Below are positions 34,960 through 44,148 of a DNA stretch of 64,000 nucleotides, piece after piece. The notes below the pieces were generated by a model, which was not told where the DNA came from, searched no databases, and was given only the letters and a program-made list of their open reading frames with translations. The stretch lies in the NCBI GenBank assembly GCA_003550275.1, contig QXCW01000002.1, positions 1,178,001 through 1,242,000 on the forward strand. The letters run 5' to 3'. The position numbers were made by a program, and so were the translations under genes. The stretch comes from Flavobacteriaceae bacterium MAR_2010_72 (GTDB lineage Bacteria; Bacteroidota; Bacteroidia; Flavobacteriales; Flavobacteriaceae). Position 1 is the first letter of the stretch. Each line of letters opens with the position of its first letter.

Positions 34960-35868
34960 ATGGAACCATTAGATGCAGCTCAAATTAATTTTGATACTAA
35001 CGGACTCTGGATACTTAACATCGCACTAGCGGTGGTGATGTTTGGGGTAGCCTTGGGTATTAGCGTGCACGATTTTAAAGCGCTTTTGCATCAGCCCAAA
35101 CTACTATGGGTGGGTTTGTTGTCGCAATTTGTGGCCCTGCCATTGGTCACGTTCCTTCTTATTATAATCACACAGCCACAACCCAGCATCGCCTTGGGGA
35201 TGATGATGGTAGCGGCCTGCCCAGGAGGCAATATTTCTAATTTTATGACTCATATGGCAAATGGTAATACGGCTCTTTCTGTAAGTTTGACGGCTATGGG
35301 TACCTTTTTAGCCATCATCTTTACACCTTTAAATTTTCAGCTCTACGGAAATTTATACGAGCCTACTGCTCAACTATTACAAGCGGTGGCTTTGGACCCA
35401 TTAGAATTGGTCAAGCTAGTATTGCTTATACTAGGGATTCCACTTGTTTTAGGCATGCTCTTGAGGTACTATCGTGATGCTTTGGCCATACGCTTATCCA
35501 AGGCTTTAAAGCCTATCTCCATCCTTGTATTTGTGGCAATCGTTGTGATGGCCTTTTCAAATAATATAGACGTGTTCAATACCTATATCCATCATGTATT
35601 AGGTTTGGGTATTATGCATAATATCCTAGCCATTGGGCTGGGTTGGTGGATTGCAAAAAGCTTTAGCTTATCACTAAAAGACCGAAGGACGATTGCTATT
35701 GAAACTGGGATACAGAATTCGGGTCTGGGCTTGTTGCTCATTTTTAGCTTTTTTAATGGCTTGGGTGGCATGGCTATTTTGGCGGCCTTTTGGGGCATTT
35801 GGCATATTGTTTCAGGATTGAGTCTAGCCTTATTTTGGTCTTATAAAACTTCAAAAGTCTACGTATGA
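34960..35868 (+). CDS. BASS family (bile acid:sodium symporter-like) transporter
   Basis: A 302-residue inner-membrane protein with about nine to ten helices. The conserved signature CPGGNISNFMTHMANGNTALSVSL (given here as CPGGNISNFMTH...) and ETGIQNSGLGLLL in the second half are BASS hallmarks lining the sodium and substrate sites. Real substrates of bacterial members are usually organic acids, not bile acids. Overlaps the next gene by 4 bp (ATGA). Confidence 0.9.
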   Translation: MEPLDAAQINFDTNGLWILNIALAVVMFGVALGISVHDFKALLHQPKLLWVGLLSQFVALPLVTFLLIIITQPQPSIALGMMMVAACPGGNISNFMTHMANGNTALSVSLTAMGTFLAIIFTPLNFQLYGNLYEPTAQLLQAVALDPLELVKLVLLILGIPLVLGMLLRYYRDALAIRLSKALKPISILVFVAIVVMAFSNNIDVFNTYIHHVLGLGIMHNILAIGLGWWIAKSFSLSLKDRRTIAIETGIQNSGLGLLLIFSFFNGLGGMAILAAFWGIWHIVSGLSLALFWSYKTSKVYV

Positions 35869-36896
35869 AACTCCTTTGGCTACATATCGTTCGGGCTTAT
35901 ATCAACCTTGGTTTATTTTTTTACTATAAGAAGCTCACTATAGTCTATAAGGAACGGCTCCCAAAACACGGTGCTGTACTTTTTGTGGGCAATCACCAAA
36001 ATGCCTTGATGGATGCGCTTTTGATAGCCACTAAAAGCGGACGTTTCTGTTACTTTTTAACCCGAGCCAACGTTTTTAAAACGCCTTGGGTAGCCGCTTT
36101 TTTAAAGAGTTTACGTATGTTGCCCGTGTACCGCATGCGCGACGGGTGGAACGAACTCTCTAAAAATGAAGATATTTTTGACCACTGTGCGAAGTTGCTA
36201 AAGAAAGAACAGGCGATAGCCTTATTTCCCGAAGCCACTCATAACCTCCAACGCCGTGTGCGACCCTTGAGTAAAGGATTTACTCGCATCATTTTTGAGG
36301 CCTTTAATCAAAGTCCTGACCTGCAATTACAGTTAGTACCTGTAGGATTCAATTTTAGCAAAGCTGATGCCTTTGGAGATGCGGTTGCCGTGTATATTGG
36401 ACATACCATACCCTTAACGGCTGAAGATTGTCGCGATCAGCATACGAGTGTGCAGACTTTAAAAGAACAGGTGTCTAATCAATTGTGTGAGCTAACCACG
36501 CATATTCCTTTGGAAAGCTATGAGACCACTATAGAACGTTTGGAAGCTCTACACGTCGATTTTCTTAATCCCGAAGACGTCAATGCGTGCATACAAACTC
36601 AATTTAAAGCGTGTAAATCGCATAAGCCTAAAGACCACACCTTATTGAAGAAAGGGTTTAAATTGGTATTAATTATGTGTTTACTCTTACCTTATACCAT
36701 TTGGAAGTTATTAATTCAGCCAAAAGTTGTTGAGCTCGAATTTATGGCGACCTTTCGCTTTGCAGTCATCCTAACACTAGTGCCCTTATATCTGCTTTTA
36801 GTGACTGTAGCTCTGTTTTTTACAGTCGGCAGTATATGGGCACTAGGCTATCTTTTTTTGACTTTGCTTTTTGCTCTTCTAGCGGTTAAATTATAG
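35865..36896 (+). CDS. PlsC-like lysophospholipid acyltransferase
   Basis: A 343-residue membrane acyltransferase. The acyltransferase block has NHQNALMD (H44 to D50, one residue longer than the classic HxxxxD spacing), MLPVYRMRDG, FPEATH (121-126) and a V-P-V-G motif (LVPVGFNFS). Two to three C-terminal membrane helices (about 265-340) are additional to the basic PlsC fold. It probably esterifies a lysophospholipid or related lipid; substrate not known. Translation-coupled to the BASS gene, convergent 6-bp overlap with the M14 peptidase gene. Confidence 0.86.
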   Translation: MKLLWLHIVRAYINLGLFFYYKKLTIVYKERLPKHGAVLFVGNHQNALMDALLIATKSGRFCYFLTRANVFKTPWVAAFLKSLRMLPVYRMRDGWNELSKNEDIFDHCAKLLKKEQAIALFPEATHNLQRRVRPLSKGFTRIIFEAFNQSPDLQLQLVPVGFNFSKADAFGDAVAVYIGHTIPLTAEDCRDQHTSVQTLKEQVSNQLCELTTHIPLESYETTIERLEALHVDFLNPEDVNACIQTQFKACKSHKPKDHTLLKKGFKLVLIMCLLLPYTIWKLLIQPKVVELEFMATFRFAVILTLVPLYLLLVTVALFFTVGSIWALGYLFLTLLFALLAVKL

Positions 36897-39395
36897 TTGC
36901 TCCCTAAAGAATATAGCGTTCATCAGCAACTTATTAGTACCGTACCAAAACGCTCTAAAGTTCGTGTTATCAGTAAACCCAACCACTTTTCCACGCTTTA
37001 AGCGACCCACTTTAAACGGTACTGTACTTGCCAAACTGTCTAAATTAGGTTTTGATATATACCCACTCAATAAAGGGTTCTTCGTATATTGAATCGGGTT
37101 GTTATAGCTTTGTTTGTCCGCCGGAATAAAGATAGTGGTATCTCTAAATAAGGCTAAAGTATTGTTTTTATACCCAAAGTTGATAGGGTGGGAGCGGTCT
37201 AATTTAGCTTCAAAAATAGCACCACCAATCACCTGGGCACCAAAGTAATCACCACGCTCTTCAAAGCTGATGTCTTTCGCTACACGTTCAGACTTTTTAA
37301 AATCAATTTTCATGAATTCGTTACTGCTTAACCAGTTAAGTGCGCTGCCATAACCAATTAAGGTGCCGCCATTTTCCACCCATGTTTTTAGGTGTTTCGC
37401 ATTGGCTTCTGATGTTGAACCGCTCACCATAATGATGGTGTTATAACGGCTTAAATCGGCTCTAGATAAACGGTCGGTATCTAACTTGGTAACCACAATG
37501 TCGTAACGTTGGTCAAACAAATGCCAGATTTCACCACCATCATAGCTAGAAATACCATCACCTACCAACAATCCTATTTTTGCAGGTTCCAAGGTTTTAA
37601 ATTCGGTACTTCCTAGATCGATTCCTTGGGTTAGGCCAGTGGAAACTCCGTTAATCTGTAAGTGGTTGGCTTGTGCAACTTCACTTAAAAACCTATGAAG
37701 CTCGTCAGGAGTTTTACTCTGATTATACACAGGAATCAAGATCGTTCCATAGTCATAGCGTTTACCATCGATGCTAAATTGCTTTAAGGCGGCTTTAGCT
37801 CTAATCCCACTATTCAATATGTGGTTTAAAGCTTTAGGCGTATAATATTCATGCCATTCCATTAAATAGGCATAATTGCTTTTTGAGGAGACTGTTCCGG
37901 TTTTCTGTTTAAGTTCCTTAACCTGCTCACCTGCGGTAGAGGTCGAAACGCCTTCGGCATAATCTAAATTAAAGGCCAGAGGAAAGGTCCAAGCCGATAT
38001 ATCGTAAAACAGACTGTCTTCAAACGTAGTGCGTTTTTCAAACATCGCATTGATCAAACGCGTATTCTTTTGATTTTTTGGTACCACATAACTGTAGCCT
38101 TTTTTAAAGGATTTACCATTAAGGGTCACATCGTTTTTAAGTTCATGGAATGTAATCTTATGACGGTTAAGGATTTCGGCTAAATGGTAGGTTTTAGCAG
38201 CATCTTTTTCGTCTCCAAACACAATGGCCTTTCCTTGTTCTTTTGAACCTTCATTACGTGCATTTTTGTAGAAATTGTGTTGGTATTGCAACAAATCTTC
38301 ACGCATGTTTAGGGCCGCTTCCAATGTAGATAGAGCGGTGGTTAACTGATTGCGAATCGTAAACGGAAAGGTTAGAATGCCATTGGCACTTTCCTGAATA
38401 TGACCGCGTGAGCTGGCCTGTTCGAACAAGATGCCTATACTTCCGTTGATATCTGGAAAGGTAGAACCCTTGCCATAATAAAAGTCGTCGTAATCTTCTT
38501 CGGTATAATATAAAGAGCCAATTTGATCTAAAGCTTTGGCATGGAAATTACCTATTTGTTTGGTAAGCTCCTGATTTAGTTTTGGGGTTAAGGGATGCGT
38601 TCTGGATTGAATTCCTGGTTGAAAGAAAAAGGTAGAATTGGTACCCATTTCATGATGGTCGGTCAAAATATTTGGCAACCACTTATGAAAGGTCACTAAA
38701 CGTGCTCTAGATTCGGGCATTTGTACAGGCAACCAATCTCTGTTCAAATCAAAATGATAGTGGTTAGTTCTGCCTCTTGGCCAAACTTCATTGTATTCAC
38801 GGTCATTTGGATCTGGGTTTAGGTTTTTACTTTTATTGGTATTAGCCCAATAAGCAAAACGCTGTAAACCGTCAGGATTAAAACTAGGATCGAATAGAAT
38901 CACGGCGTTATCTAAAAGGGTATTGACCTCATTACTTTGTGAAGCCGCTAAATGATAAGCTGCTAATAATGCGGCATTAGATCCACTAGGTTCGTTACCA
39001 TGAATAGAGAAGCCTTGATACACGACAATAGGCATACCTGACGTGTCAACCGAGTTGCTTTCGGTTGAAGCGATATGCGCCTGACGTATGGCTTCTAAAT
39101 TTTGATGGTTTTGAGGCGAAGTAATGGTCAATAATAAAATGGGTCGCCCTTCAAACGAAGATCCTCGATTTTCAATGCTAATACGATCAGAAGCTTCTGC
39201 CAGTGCATACATGTACTGTACAAGCTTGTCGTGGGTTACATGCCACTCACCAACCTCATGACCAATCACCGATTTTGGTGTAGGAATAGTTTGATTGTAA
39301 GTGTTGTGTTGCGGAAGGTAGTAGGACAAATCGGTTTGCGAAAACATGGTCGCTGTCGCCATAAACATCATGGCCAAGGTGTAAATTAGTCTCAT
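36891..39395 (-). CDS. secreted M14 family zinc carboxypeptidase
   Basis: An 834-residue exported peptidase with a signal peptide (to MFSQ, residue 20). The peptidase domain covers about 35-360 with HGNE (H132, E135), FDLNRDW (214-221), TDHHEMG for the third ligand (H247/H248), and FEQASSRG near 333 with the catalytic Glu. The remaining 470 residues include a Rossmann/DJ-1-like region from about 620 (IGLLVGDGISSYDGGE, TIIMVSGSTSEANAKHL), which is typical of large Bacteroidota M14 proteins. It takes part in extracellular peptide degradation. A terminator separates it from DUF3276. Confidence 0.9.
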   Translation of the reverse strand: MRLIYTLAMMFMATATMFSQTDLSYYLPQHNTYNQTIPTPKSVIGHEVGEWHVTHDKLVQYMYALAEASDRISIENRGSSFEGRPILLLTITSPQNHQNLEAIRQAHIASTESNSVDTSGMPIVVYQGFSIHGNEPSGSNAALLAAYHLAASQSNEVNTLLDNAVILFDPSFNPDGLQRFAYWANTNKSKNLNPDPNDREYNEVWPRGRTNHYHFDLNRDWLPVQMPESRARLVTFHKWLPNILTDHHEMGTNSTFFFQPGIQSRTHPLTPKLNQELTKQIGNFHAKALDQIGSLYYTEEDYDDFYYGKGSTFPDINGSIGILFEQASSRGHIQESANGILTFPFTIRNQLTTALSTLEAALNMREDLLQYQHNFYKNARNEGSKEQGKAIVFGDEKDAAKTYHLAEILNRHKITFHELKNDVTLNGKSFKKGYSYVVPKNQKNTRLINAMFEKRTTFEDSLFYDISAWTFPLAFNLDYAEGVSTSTAGEQVKELKQKTGTVSSKSNYAYLMEWHEYYTPKALNHILNSGIRAKAALKQFSIDGKRYDYGTILIPVYNQSKTPDELHRFLSEVAQANHLQINGVSTGLTQGIDLGSTEFKTLEPAKIGLLVGDGISSYDGGEIWHLFDQRYDIVVTKLDTDRLSRADLSRYNTIIMVSGSTSEANAKHLKTWVENGGTLIGYGSALNWLSSNEFMKIDFKKSERVAKDISFEERGDYFGAQVIGGAIFEAKLDRSHPINFGYKNNTLALFRDTTIFIPADKQSYNNPIQYTKNPLLSGYISKPNLDSLASTVPFKVGRLKRGKVVGFTDNTNFRAFWYGTNKLLMNAIFFREQL

Positions 39396-39418
39396 AGAAA
39401 AAAGTTTGATATAAATAT

Positions 39419-39450
39419 AAAAAAAACCGTTACGGTTGTAGTAACGGTTT
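39419..39450 (-). terminator. terminator after the DUF3276 gene
   Basis: A 10-bp perfect stem AAACCGTTAC / GTAACGGTTT with a 7-nt loop; on the minus strand it is followed by eight T residues. It isolates the DUF3276 gene from the M14 gene. Confidence 0.85.
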
Positions 39451-39470
39451 ATGATTTTAACGGAAGTTTA

Positions 39471-39863
39471 TTATATGTCTTCAAATTTAATATCGGTAAA
39501 ACTCTCTGTAGAGGTTTCTTCAACATTAACTTCTTCATCAGAAGCATCTCCATATTGATCCTCCTTTTTGAAATCTTTTTGGTGACGCTCACTAATCACT
39601 TCATCACCTTTTTCATCAATAATGTAATCAGTCATTTCATTTAGAATCTCATTAAATTCAGAAAAGTCTTCTTTGTATAAATAGATTTTGTGCTTTTTGT
39701 AGTGAAATGATCCGTCGTCATTTGTGAATTTTTTACTCTCGGTGATCGTAAGGTAATAATCACCAGCTTTAGTCGATCTTACATCAAAAAAATAAGTTCT
39801 TCGTCCTGCTCTTAATACTTTTGAGAATATTTCCTCTTTTTCCATCATGCCTTTATCACTCAT
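39471..39863 (-). CDS. DUF3276 (PUR-domain) nucleic-acid-binding protein
   Basis: A 130-residue acidic protein. The core EEIFSKVLRAGRRTYFFDVRS, DYYLTITESKK and KIYLYKEDFSEF is the bacterial PUR-alpha-like domain, which binds single-stranded nucleic acids in the structurally studied Borrelia homologue. The C-terminal 40 residues are highly acidic (DEEVNVEETSTES). Single-gene unit. Cellular role in Bacteroidota unknown. Confidence 0.88.
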   Translation of the reverse strand: MSDKGMMEKEEIFSKVLRAGRRTYFFDVRSTKAGDYYLTITESKKFTNDDGSFHYKKHKIYLYKEDFSEFNEILNEMTDYIIDEKGDEVISERHQKDFKKEDQYGDASDEEVNVEETSTESFTDIKFEDI

Positions 39864-40001
39864 AGATTTTTGTTTAAATTATTAAGTTAACGTCTCAAAA
39901 ATCTAAAAAAAAAGAATAGTAACCAACAATTTACCTTATTTCTTTTGGTTGGACTTTCTTGAAAAAGTGGTAATCCAAACAACCACAAGGCTTACGACGA
40001 T

Positions 40002-41774
40002 TTATTCATTGTTAAATCGATCCTCATTAGCTTCGGTAAGTTGATTGTTGTAAAGTTCTTTATAATACCCCTCAACATTCATTAGCATATCAGGTGTGCC
40101 TGATTGTATAATTTCACCATTATCCAGCACAATAATGTGGTCGGCATTTTTAGCCGATGAGGCTCTATGGCTTACAATAAGCGTGGTTTTTCCTTGAGAG
40201 ATATTGTTAAGATTTTTAAGGATTTTCTCTTCGGTTTCGGTATCTACGGCCGACAAACAATCATCGAATAATAATATTTCAGGCGACTTAATAATAGCTC
40301 TAGCAATCGATATACGTTGTTTTTGACCTCCCGAGAGCGTAATACCACGTTCACCTAATTTGGTATCATAAGCTTTGGTAAAGGACAGTATGTTTTTATG
40401 GACATCGGCGTTTTTGGCCGCCTGGATGACTTCAGCTTCGGTGGCATCCTCTTTACCAAACATAATATTGTTTTTGATGGAGTCTGAAAACAGAAAGGCA
40501 TCCTGAGGAACATAACCAATGCTATTGCGTAAATCGTCAAGGTTAACCTGATCGATTGGGGTCTGGTCGATGCTAATCTGCCCTGATTCTATATCATACA
40601 AGCGACCAATGAGATCCAAAATCGTGGACTTGCCAGATCCGGTTTTTCCTAATATGGCCAAGGTTTCACCTTTTTTAATCGAGAAGCTCACATCTTTTAA
40701 AGCTTGTATATTGGTGTCGGGGTAAGTGAAGCTGACATGATCAAAAGTGATATTGCCTTCAATGACTGAAGGCGTTTCTACTTTATTTGTAATGCTGGGT
40801 TCTTCTTCCAAGAACTCATTGATACGGACTTGCGAAGCTTCGGCCTGCTGCACCAATGAGGTCACCCAACCCACAGCTGCCACTGGCCAGGTGAGCATAT
40901 TCACGTAGATTAAAAACTCGGCAATGGTACCAATGTCTTTTATTTCACCGTTCATATATTGCATCCCACCAATATAGATAACCAAAATATTACTAATACC
41001 GATGAGCATAATCATAGACGGAAAGAACATAGCCTGTACTTTGGCAAGGTCAATTTGCTTTTGTTTGCTTTCATCCGATAAGTCATAAAAAGCTTGATAG
41101 TTTTGAGCTTCAATACCGTAAGACTTAATGACCGAAATGCCACTGAACGACTCTTGGGTAGAGGCCGAGAGTTGCGATAAATATTGTTGCACTATGGTAC
41201 TTCGCTGATTGATGATTCTACTTAATTTGTAAACAATAATAGAAAGCACCGGTAATGGGGCTACCACGTAAAGTGTTAGTTTTGGCGCAACGCTTATCAT
41301 ATATATCAAGGCCACAACAAAAAGGGTAACCATATTTAAACTGTACATTATAGCAGGGCCAATGTACATACGCACCCGGCTAACATCTTCACTAATACGG
41401 TTCATAAGGTCTCCTGTGCGATTAGACTTATAAAAGCTTAATGAGAGGCGTTGGTATTGTTGATAGACTTCGTTTTTTAGGTCGTATTCAACATAACGCG
41501 ATACATTAATAATGGTTTGGCGCATTAAAAAGGTGAAGATGCCTGAAATTATTGCGGCAATCACCAAATACAGAATATTGAGGCCAAGTTCGGTTTTAAA
41601 GGCTTCATAAGTAATTTCATCCTTGAGCATTTTTGAAATTACGGTAACAGATTCTCCAATTAAGCGCGGTGTAAACAGCGCAAATATTTTTGCCAAAATG
41701 GTGATAAAAACCCCTAAAAGTAAACTGTATTTATATTTTATGAAATATTTATTGAGGTGCTGTAATGCTTTCAT
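40002..41774 (-). CDS. ABC exporter half-transporter (MsbA/MdlB-like)
   Basis: A 590-residue fused permease-ATPase. Six membrane helices lie in 1-310 and the ATPase in 340-575: Walker A GKTGSGKST at 376-384, signature LSGGQKQR, Walker B ILLFDDCLSAVD, and H-loop IVSHRASS. It works as a homodimer exporting a lipid, drug or peptide; the substrate is not predictable from sequence. Divergent from the amino-acid dehydrogenase. 'FDD' in Walker B with C after it (DDCLSAVD) retains the catalytic Asp but has D in the usual Glu place, as is common in the MdlB-type partner. Confidence 0.9.
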   Translation of the reverse strand: MKALQHLNKYFIKYKYSLLLGVFITILAKIFALFTPRLIGESVTVISKMLKDEITYEAFKTELGLNILYLVIAAIISGIFTFLMRQTIINVSRYVEYDLKNEVYQQYQRLSLSFYKSNRTGDLMNRISEDVSRVRMYIGPAIMYSLNMVTLFVVALIYMISVAPKLTLYVVAPLPVLSIIVYKLSRIINQRSTIVQQYLSQLSASTQESFSGISVIKSYGIEAQNYQAFYDLSDESKQKQIDLAKVQAMFFPSMIMLIGISNILVIYIGGMQYMNGEIKDIGTIAEFLIYVNMLTWPVAAVGWVTSLVQQAEASQVRINEFLEEEPSITNKVETPSVIEGNITFDHVSFTYPDTNIQALKDVSFSIKKGETLAILGKTGSGKSTILDLIGRLYDIESGQISIDQTPIDQVNLDDLRNSIGYVPQDAFLFSDSIKNNIMFGKEDATEAEVIQAAKNADVHKNILSFTKAYDTKLGERGITLSGGQKQRISIARAIIKSPEILLFDDCLSAVDTETEEKILKNLNNISQGKTTLIVSHRASSAKNADHIIVLDNGEIIQSGTPDMLMNVEGYYKELYNNQLTEANEDRFNNE

Positions 41775-41826
41775 TTAAAAAAAATAATCTATAAATTTAT
41801 AGTACTTGTTATTTAACAACAATAGT

Positions 41827-41857
41827 TTGTGAAAACTTTAGTAATACTTTATTTTTG
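41827..41857 (+). promoter_or_regulatory. promoter of the Glu/Leu dehydrogenase gene
   Basis: TTG at 41827-41829 (within TTTG), 20-bp spacer, TATTTTTG at 41850-41857. It ends 45 bp before the ATG at 41903. Confidence 0.65.
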
Positions 41858-41902
41858 CACGCTGTTTTCTAATACTTTGCAAAACAGTACTAATTGAAAC
41901 CT

Positions 41903-43009
41903 ATGACGTTTGATGTTTTAAATCCTGACGATCTTTTAAAAGTTGACCCTGTTTTTGGACAACTTTCATTTGATGATCACGAGCAGGTTGTATTTTGCAA
42001 CGACAAAGATACTGGTTTAAAAGCAATAATTGGAATCCATAATACAGTTTTAGGGCCAGCACTTGGTGGCGTTAGAATGTGGGCCTATACTAGTGAATGG
42101 GAAGCCTTGAATGATACCCTGCGTTTATCACGTGGGATGACCTTGAAGTCGGCGATTACAGGGTTGAATTTAGGTGGTGGACAGGCTGTTATCATGGGTG
42201 ACTCCAAAACTCGTAAAACCCCAGAACTTATACATAAGTTTGGTGAATTTGTACATTCATTGAGCGGACGCTATATCACAGCTGAAGACGTAGGTATAGA
42301 ACCAGCAGATATGGACCTGGTAAGAGAAGTAACACCTTATGTTACGGGAATGTCTGAAAGTAAGGGCGGCACAGGAAATCCTACGCCTATTGCGGCGTTT
42401 GGAGTTTTTATGGGAATGAAAGCCGCTGCTCAATTTCAATTTGGAAGTGATGTTTTGGAAGATAAACATGTTTTTGTGCAAGGCGTCGGGAATGTTGGCG
42501 AAGCCCTAGTGGAAAACTTGATAAACGAAGGCGCCAAAGTCACTATAACCGATATCAATAAAGAGCGATTGGATTATGTGGCTTCAAAGTATAGTGTGAC
42601 CATTTATGAAGGCCCTAACTTTTTTAGGGAAGATATGGATATTTACGCACCGTGTGCTTTGGGAGCAACCATTAACGATCAAACCGTCTATAACCTTAAA
42701 GCTAAAGTCATTGCGGGCTCTGCTAACAATCAGTTAGCCATCGAAGCGAAGCATGGTAAAATTTTAAAGGAACGTGGTATTGTTTATGCGCCAGATTTTT
42801 TAATCAATGCTGGTGGCCTGATTAATGTTTATGCTGAACTTGAAAATTATAGCAGGCAGGAAATTATCAGAAAAACCGAAAACATCTTTAATACCACATT
42901 AGAAATTTTGGAACGTGCGCAAACCAAAAACCTTGCAACCAACGAAGCGGCCGTTGAGGTAGCCTACGAACGTATTCTTTCACGGAAAAAAGATAATCAA
43001 GGGAGGTAA
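41903..43009 (+). CDS. Glu/Leu/Phe/Val dehydrogenase family protein (leucine dehydrogenase-like)
   Basis: 368 residues from ATG 41903; a TTG nine bases upstream is an unlikely start. The N-terminal domain has LGGVRMW and SRGMTLKSA (K82), the NAD domain FVQGVGNVGEALV near 195. Family members catalyse reversible oxidative deamination of branched-chain or aromatic amino acids. The second active-site Lys of leucine dehydrogenases, in GGGKAVI, is replaced by Gln94 (GGGQAVI), encoded CAG. TAEDVG with the catalytic Asp is kept. Activity may therefore be altered. Monocistronic with its own promoter. Confidence 0.9.
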   Translation: MTFDVLNPDDLLKVDPVFGQLSFDDHEQVVFCNDKDTGLKAIIGIHNTVLGPALGGVRMWAYTSEWEALNDTLRLSRGMTLKSAITGLNLGGGQAVIMGDSKTRKTPELIHKFGEFVHSLSGRYITAEDVGIEPADMDLVREVTPYVTGMSESKGGTGNPTPIAAFGVFMGMKAAAQFQFGSDVLEDKHVFVQGVGNVGEALVENLINEGAKVTITDINKERLDYVASKYSVTIYEGPNFFREDMDIYAPCALGATINDQTVYNLKAKVIAGSANNQLAIEAKHGKILKERGIVYAPDFLINAGGLINVYAELENYSRQEIIRKTENIFNTTLEILERAQTKNLATNEAAVEVAYERILSRKKDNQGR

Positions 43010-43047
43010 AAGCCCATCATAAACAGGTTCAAATAAGAAAATAATAG

Positions 43048-43055
43048 TATTTTTG
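43048..43055 (+). promoter_or_regulatory. candidate -7 box for nusB
   Basis: TATTTTTG, 55 bp before the nusB ATG. No good -33 element. A hairpin (AGCGAAAAAGC / GCTTTCGCT, 43059-43083) follows immediately and would be in the mRNA leader. Confidence 0.5.
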
Positions 43056-43110
43056 CAGAGCGAAAAAGCAATAAGCTTTCGCTATCTTAATATAAAACAA
43101 GTTCTTACAC

Positions 43111-44055
43111 ATGCTAAATAGACGACACATCCGCATAAAAGTCATGCAAACCTTATATGCCTTAAGTGAAGGAGAAAGTGATGATATTAAAAAGAATGAG
43201 AAATTTCTTTTATATAGTTTAGACAGTATGTATGATCTCTACCTGATTATTCTTTCCTTGTTGGTTGAGGTTCAAAAAAGGGCTGAAGATCAACTAGAAA
43301 AGACTCAAAAGAAGCTTCTAGCAACTAAAGAAGACAAAAATCCCAATTATAAATTTGTCAATAATGAAGTGCTTGCCCTGTTGAAAAACAACGAGTTGTT
43401 GAAACAAGAGTTAGAAAAAAGGAAGTTAGATTATTGGTATTTAGATTTTGAGTACGTCGATATCATTTATAAAGCTATTGTTGATAGTGCTACCTACAAA
43501 GAGTACATGTCAACAAGAACCTCAAATTTTCATGAAGACAAACTTTTCATGATTGATATATTTTCGGAAGTGATTGCACCTAATGAAAAGTTGTATGATT
43601 ACTTTGAAGACAAGAAGCTAACTTGGATTGACGATCTTCCAATTGTAAACACAAGCATATTAAAGCTTCTTAAGAAGGTAAAGCCTAATGTACAGCCCTC
43701 ATACTTTACCCCAAGATTATACAAAGATCTTGACGACAGGGATTTTGCAATAGAATTATTGAAGAAAACGGCACTTAATTGCGCAACTTTCAATGAAGAA
43801 ATTTCAAAAAACACGACCAACTGGGATTCAGACCGAATAGCAGAGTTAGATGCCGTGCTACTTCAAATGGCTCTTTGTGAATTTCAAAAATTCTCTTCTA
43901 TTCCAATTAAAGTAACCATAAATGAGTATTTAGAGATTGCAAAAGAATATTCAACACCCAAAAGTAGCATCTTTATTAATGGGGTTTTAGATAAGATTGT
44001 TAAGGAGTATATGTCGGAAGGGAAGTATCAAAAAACGGGTCGAGGATTGTTGTAA
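43111..44055 (+). CDS. nusB: transcription antitermination factor NusB, extended form
   Basis: A 314-residue version of NusB, about twice the length of the E. coli protein (139). The C-terminal 140 residues contain the NusB fold (ELLKKTALNC, DRIAELDAVLLQMALCEF, INEYLEIAKEYSTPKSSIFINGVLDKI). The start RRHIRIKVMQTLYAL is also the classic NusB beginning, so the fold is split by a long, charged helical insertion (about 55-190). This extended form is normal in Bacteroidota. It binds boxA of rRNA leaders with NusE. Start chosen at the ATG preceding RRH. Confidence 0.9.
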   Translation: MLNRRHIRIKVMQTLYALSEGESDDIKKNEKFLLYSLDSMYDLYLIILSLLVEVQKRAEDQLEKTQKKLLATKEDKNPNYKFVNNEVLALLKNNELLKQELEKRKLDYWYLDFEYVDIIYKAIVDSATYKEYMSTRTSNFHEDKLFMIDIFSEVIAPNEKLYDYFEDKKLTWIDDLPIVNTSILKLLKKVKPNVQPSYFTPRLYKDLDDRDFAIELLKKTALNCATFNEEISKNTTNWDSDRIAELDAVLLQMALCEFQKFSSIPIKVTINEYLEIAKEYSTPKSSIFINGVLDKIVKEYMSEGKYQKTGRGLL

Positions 44056-44148
44056 TAAGGTTAAAAAGTTTTGAATAGACGAAATAATTAGTACATTTAT
44101 CCACTGAAAATACAAACATTTTATAAAATAATAATTAAAATTATAGCA

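Noticed and set aside
41894-41902. TTG start for the dehydrogenase
   Set aside because: An ATG nine bases downstream fits the family start better.
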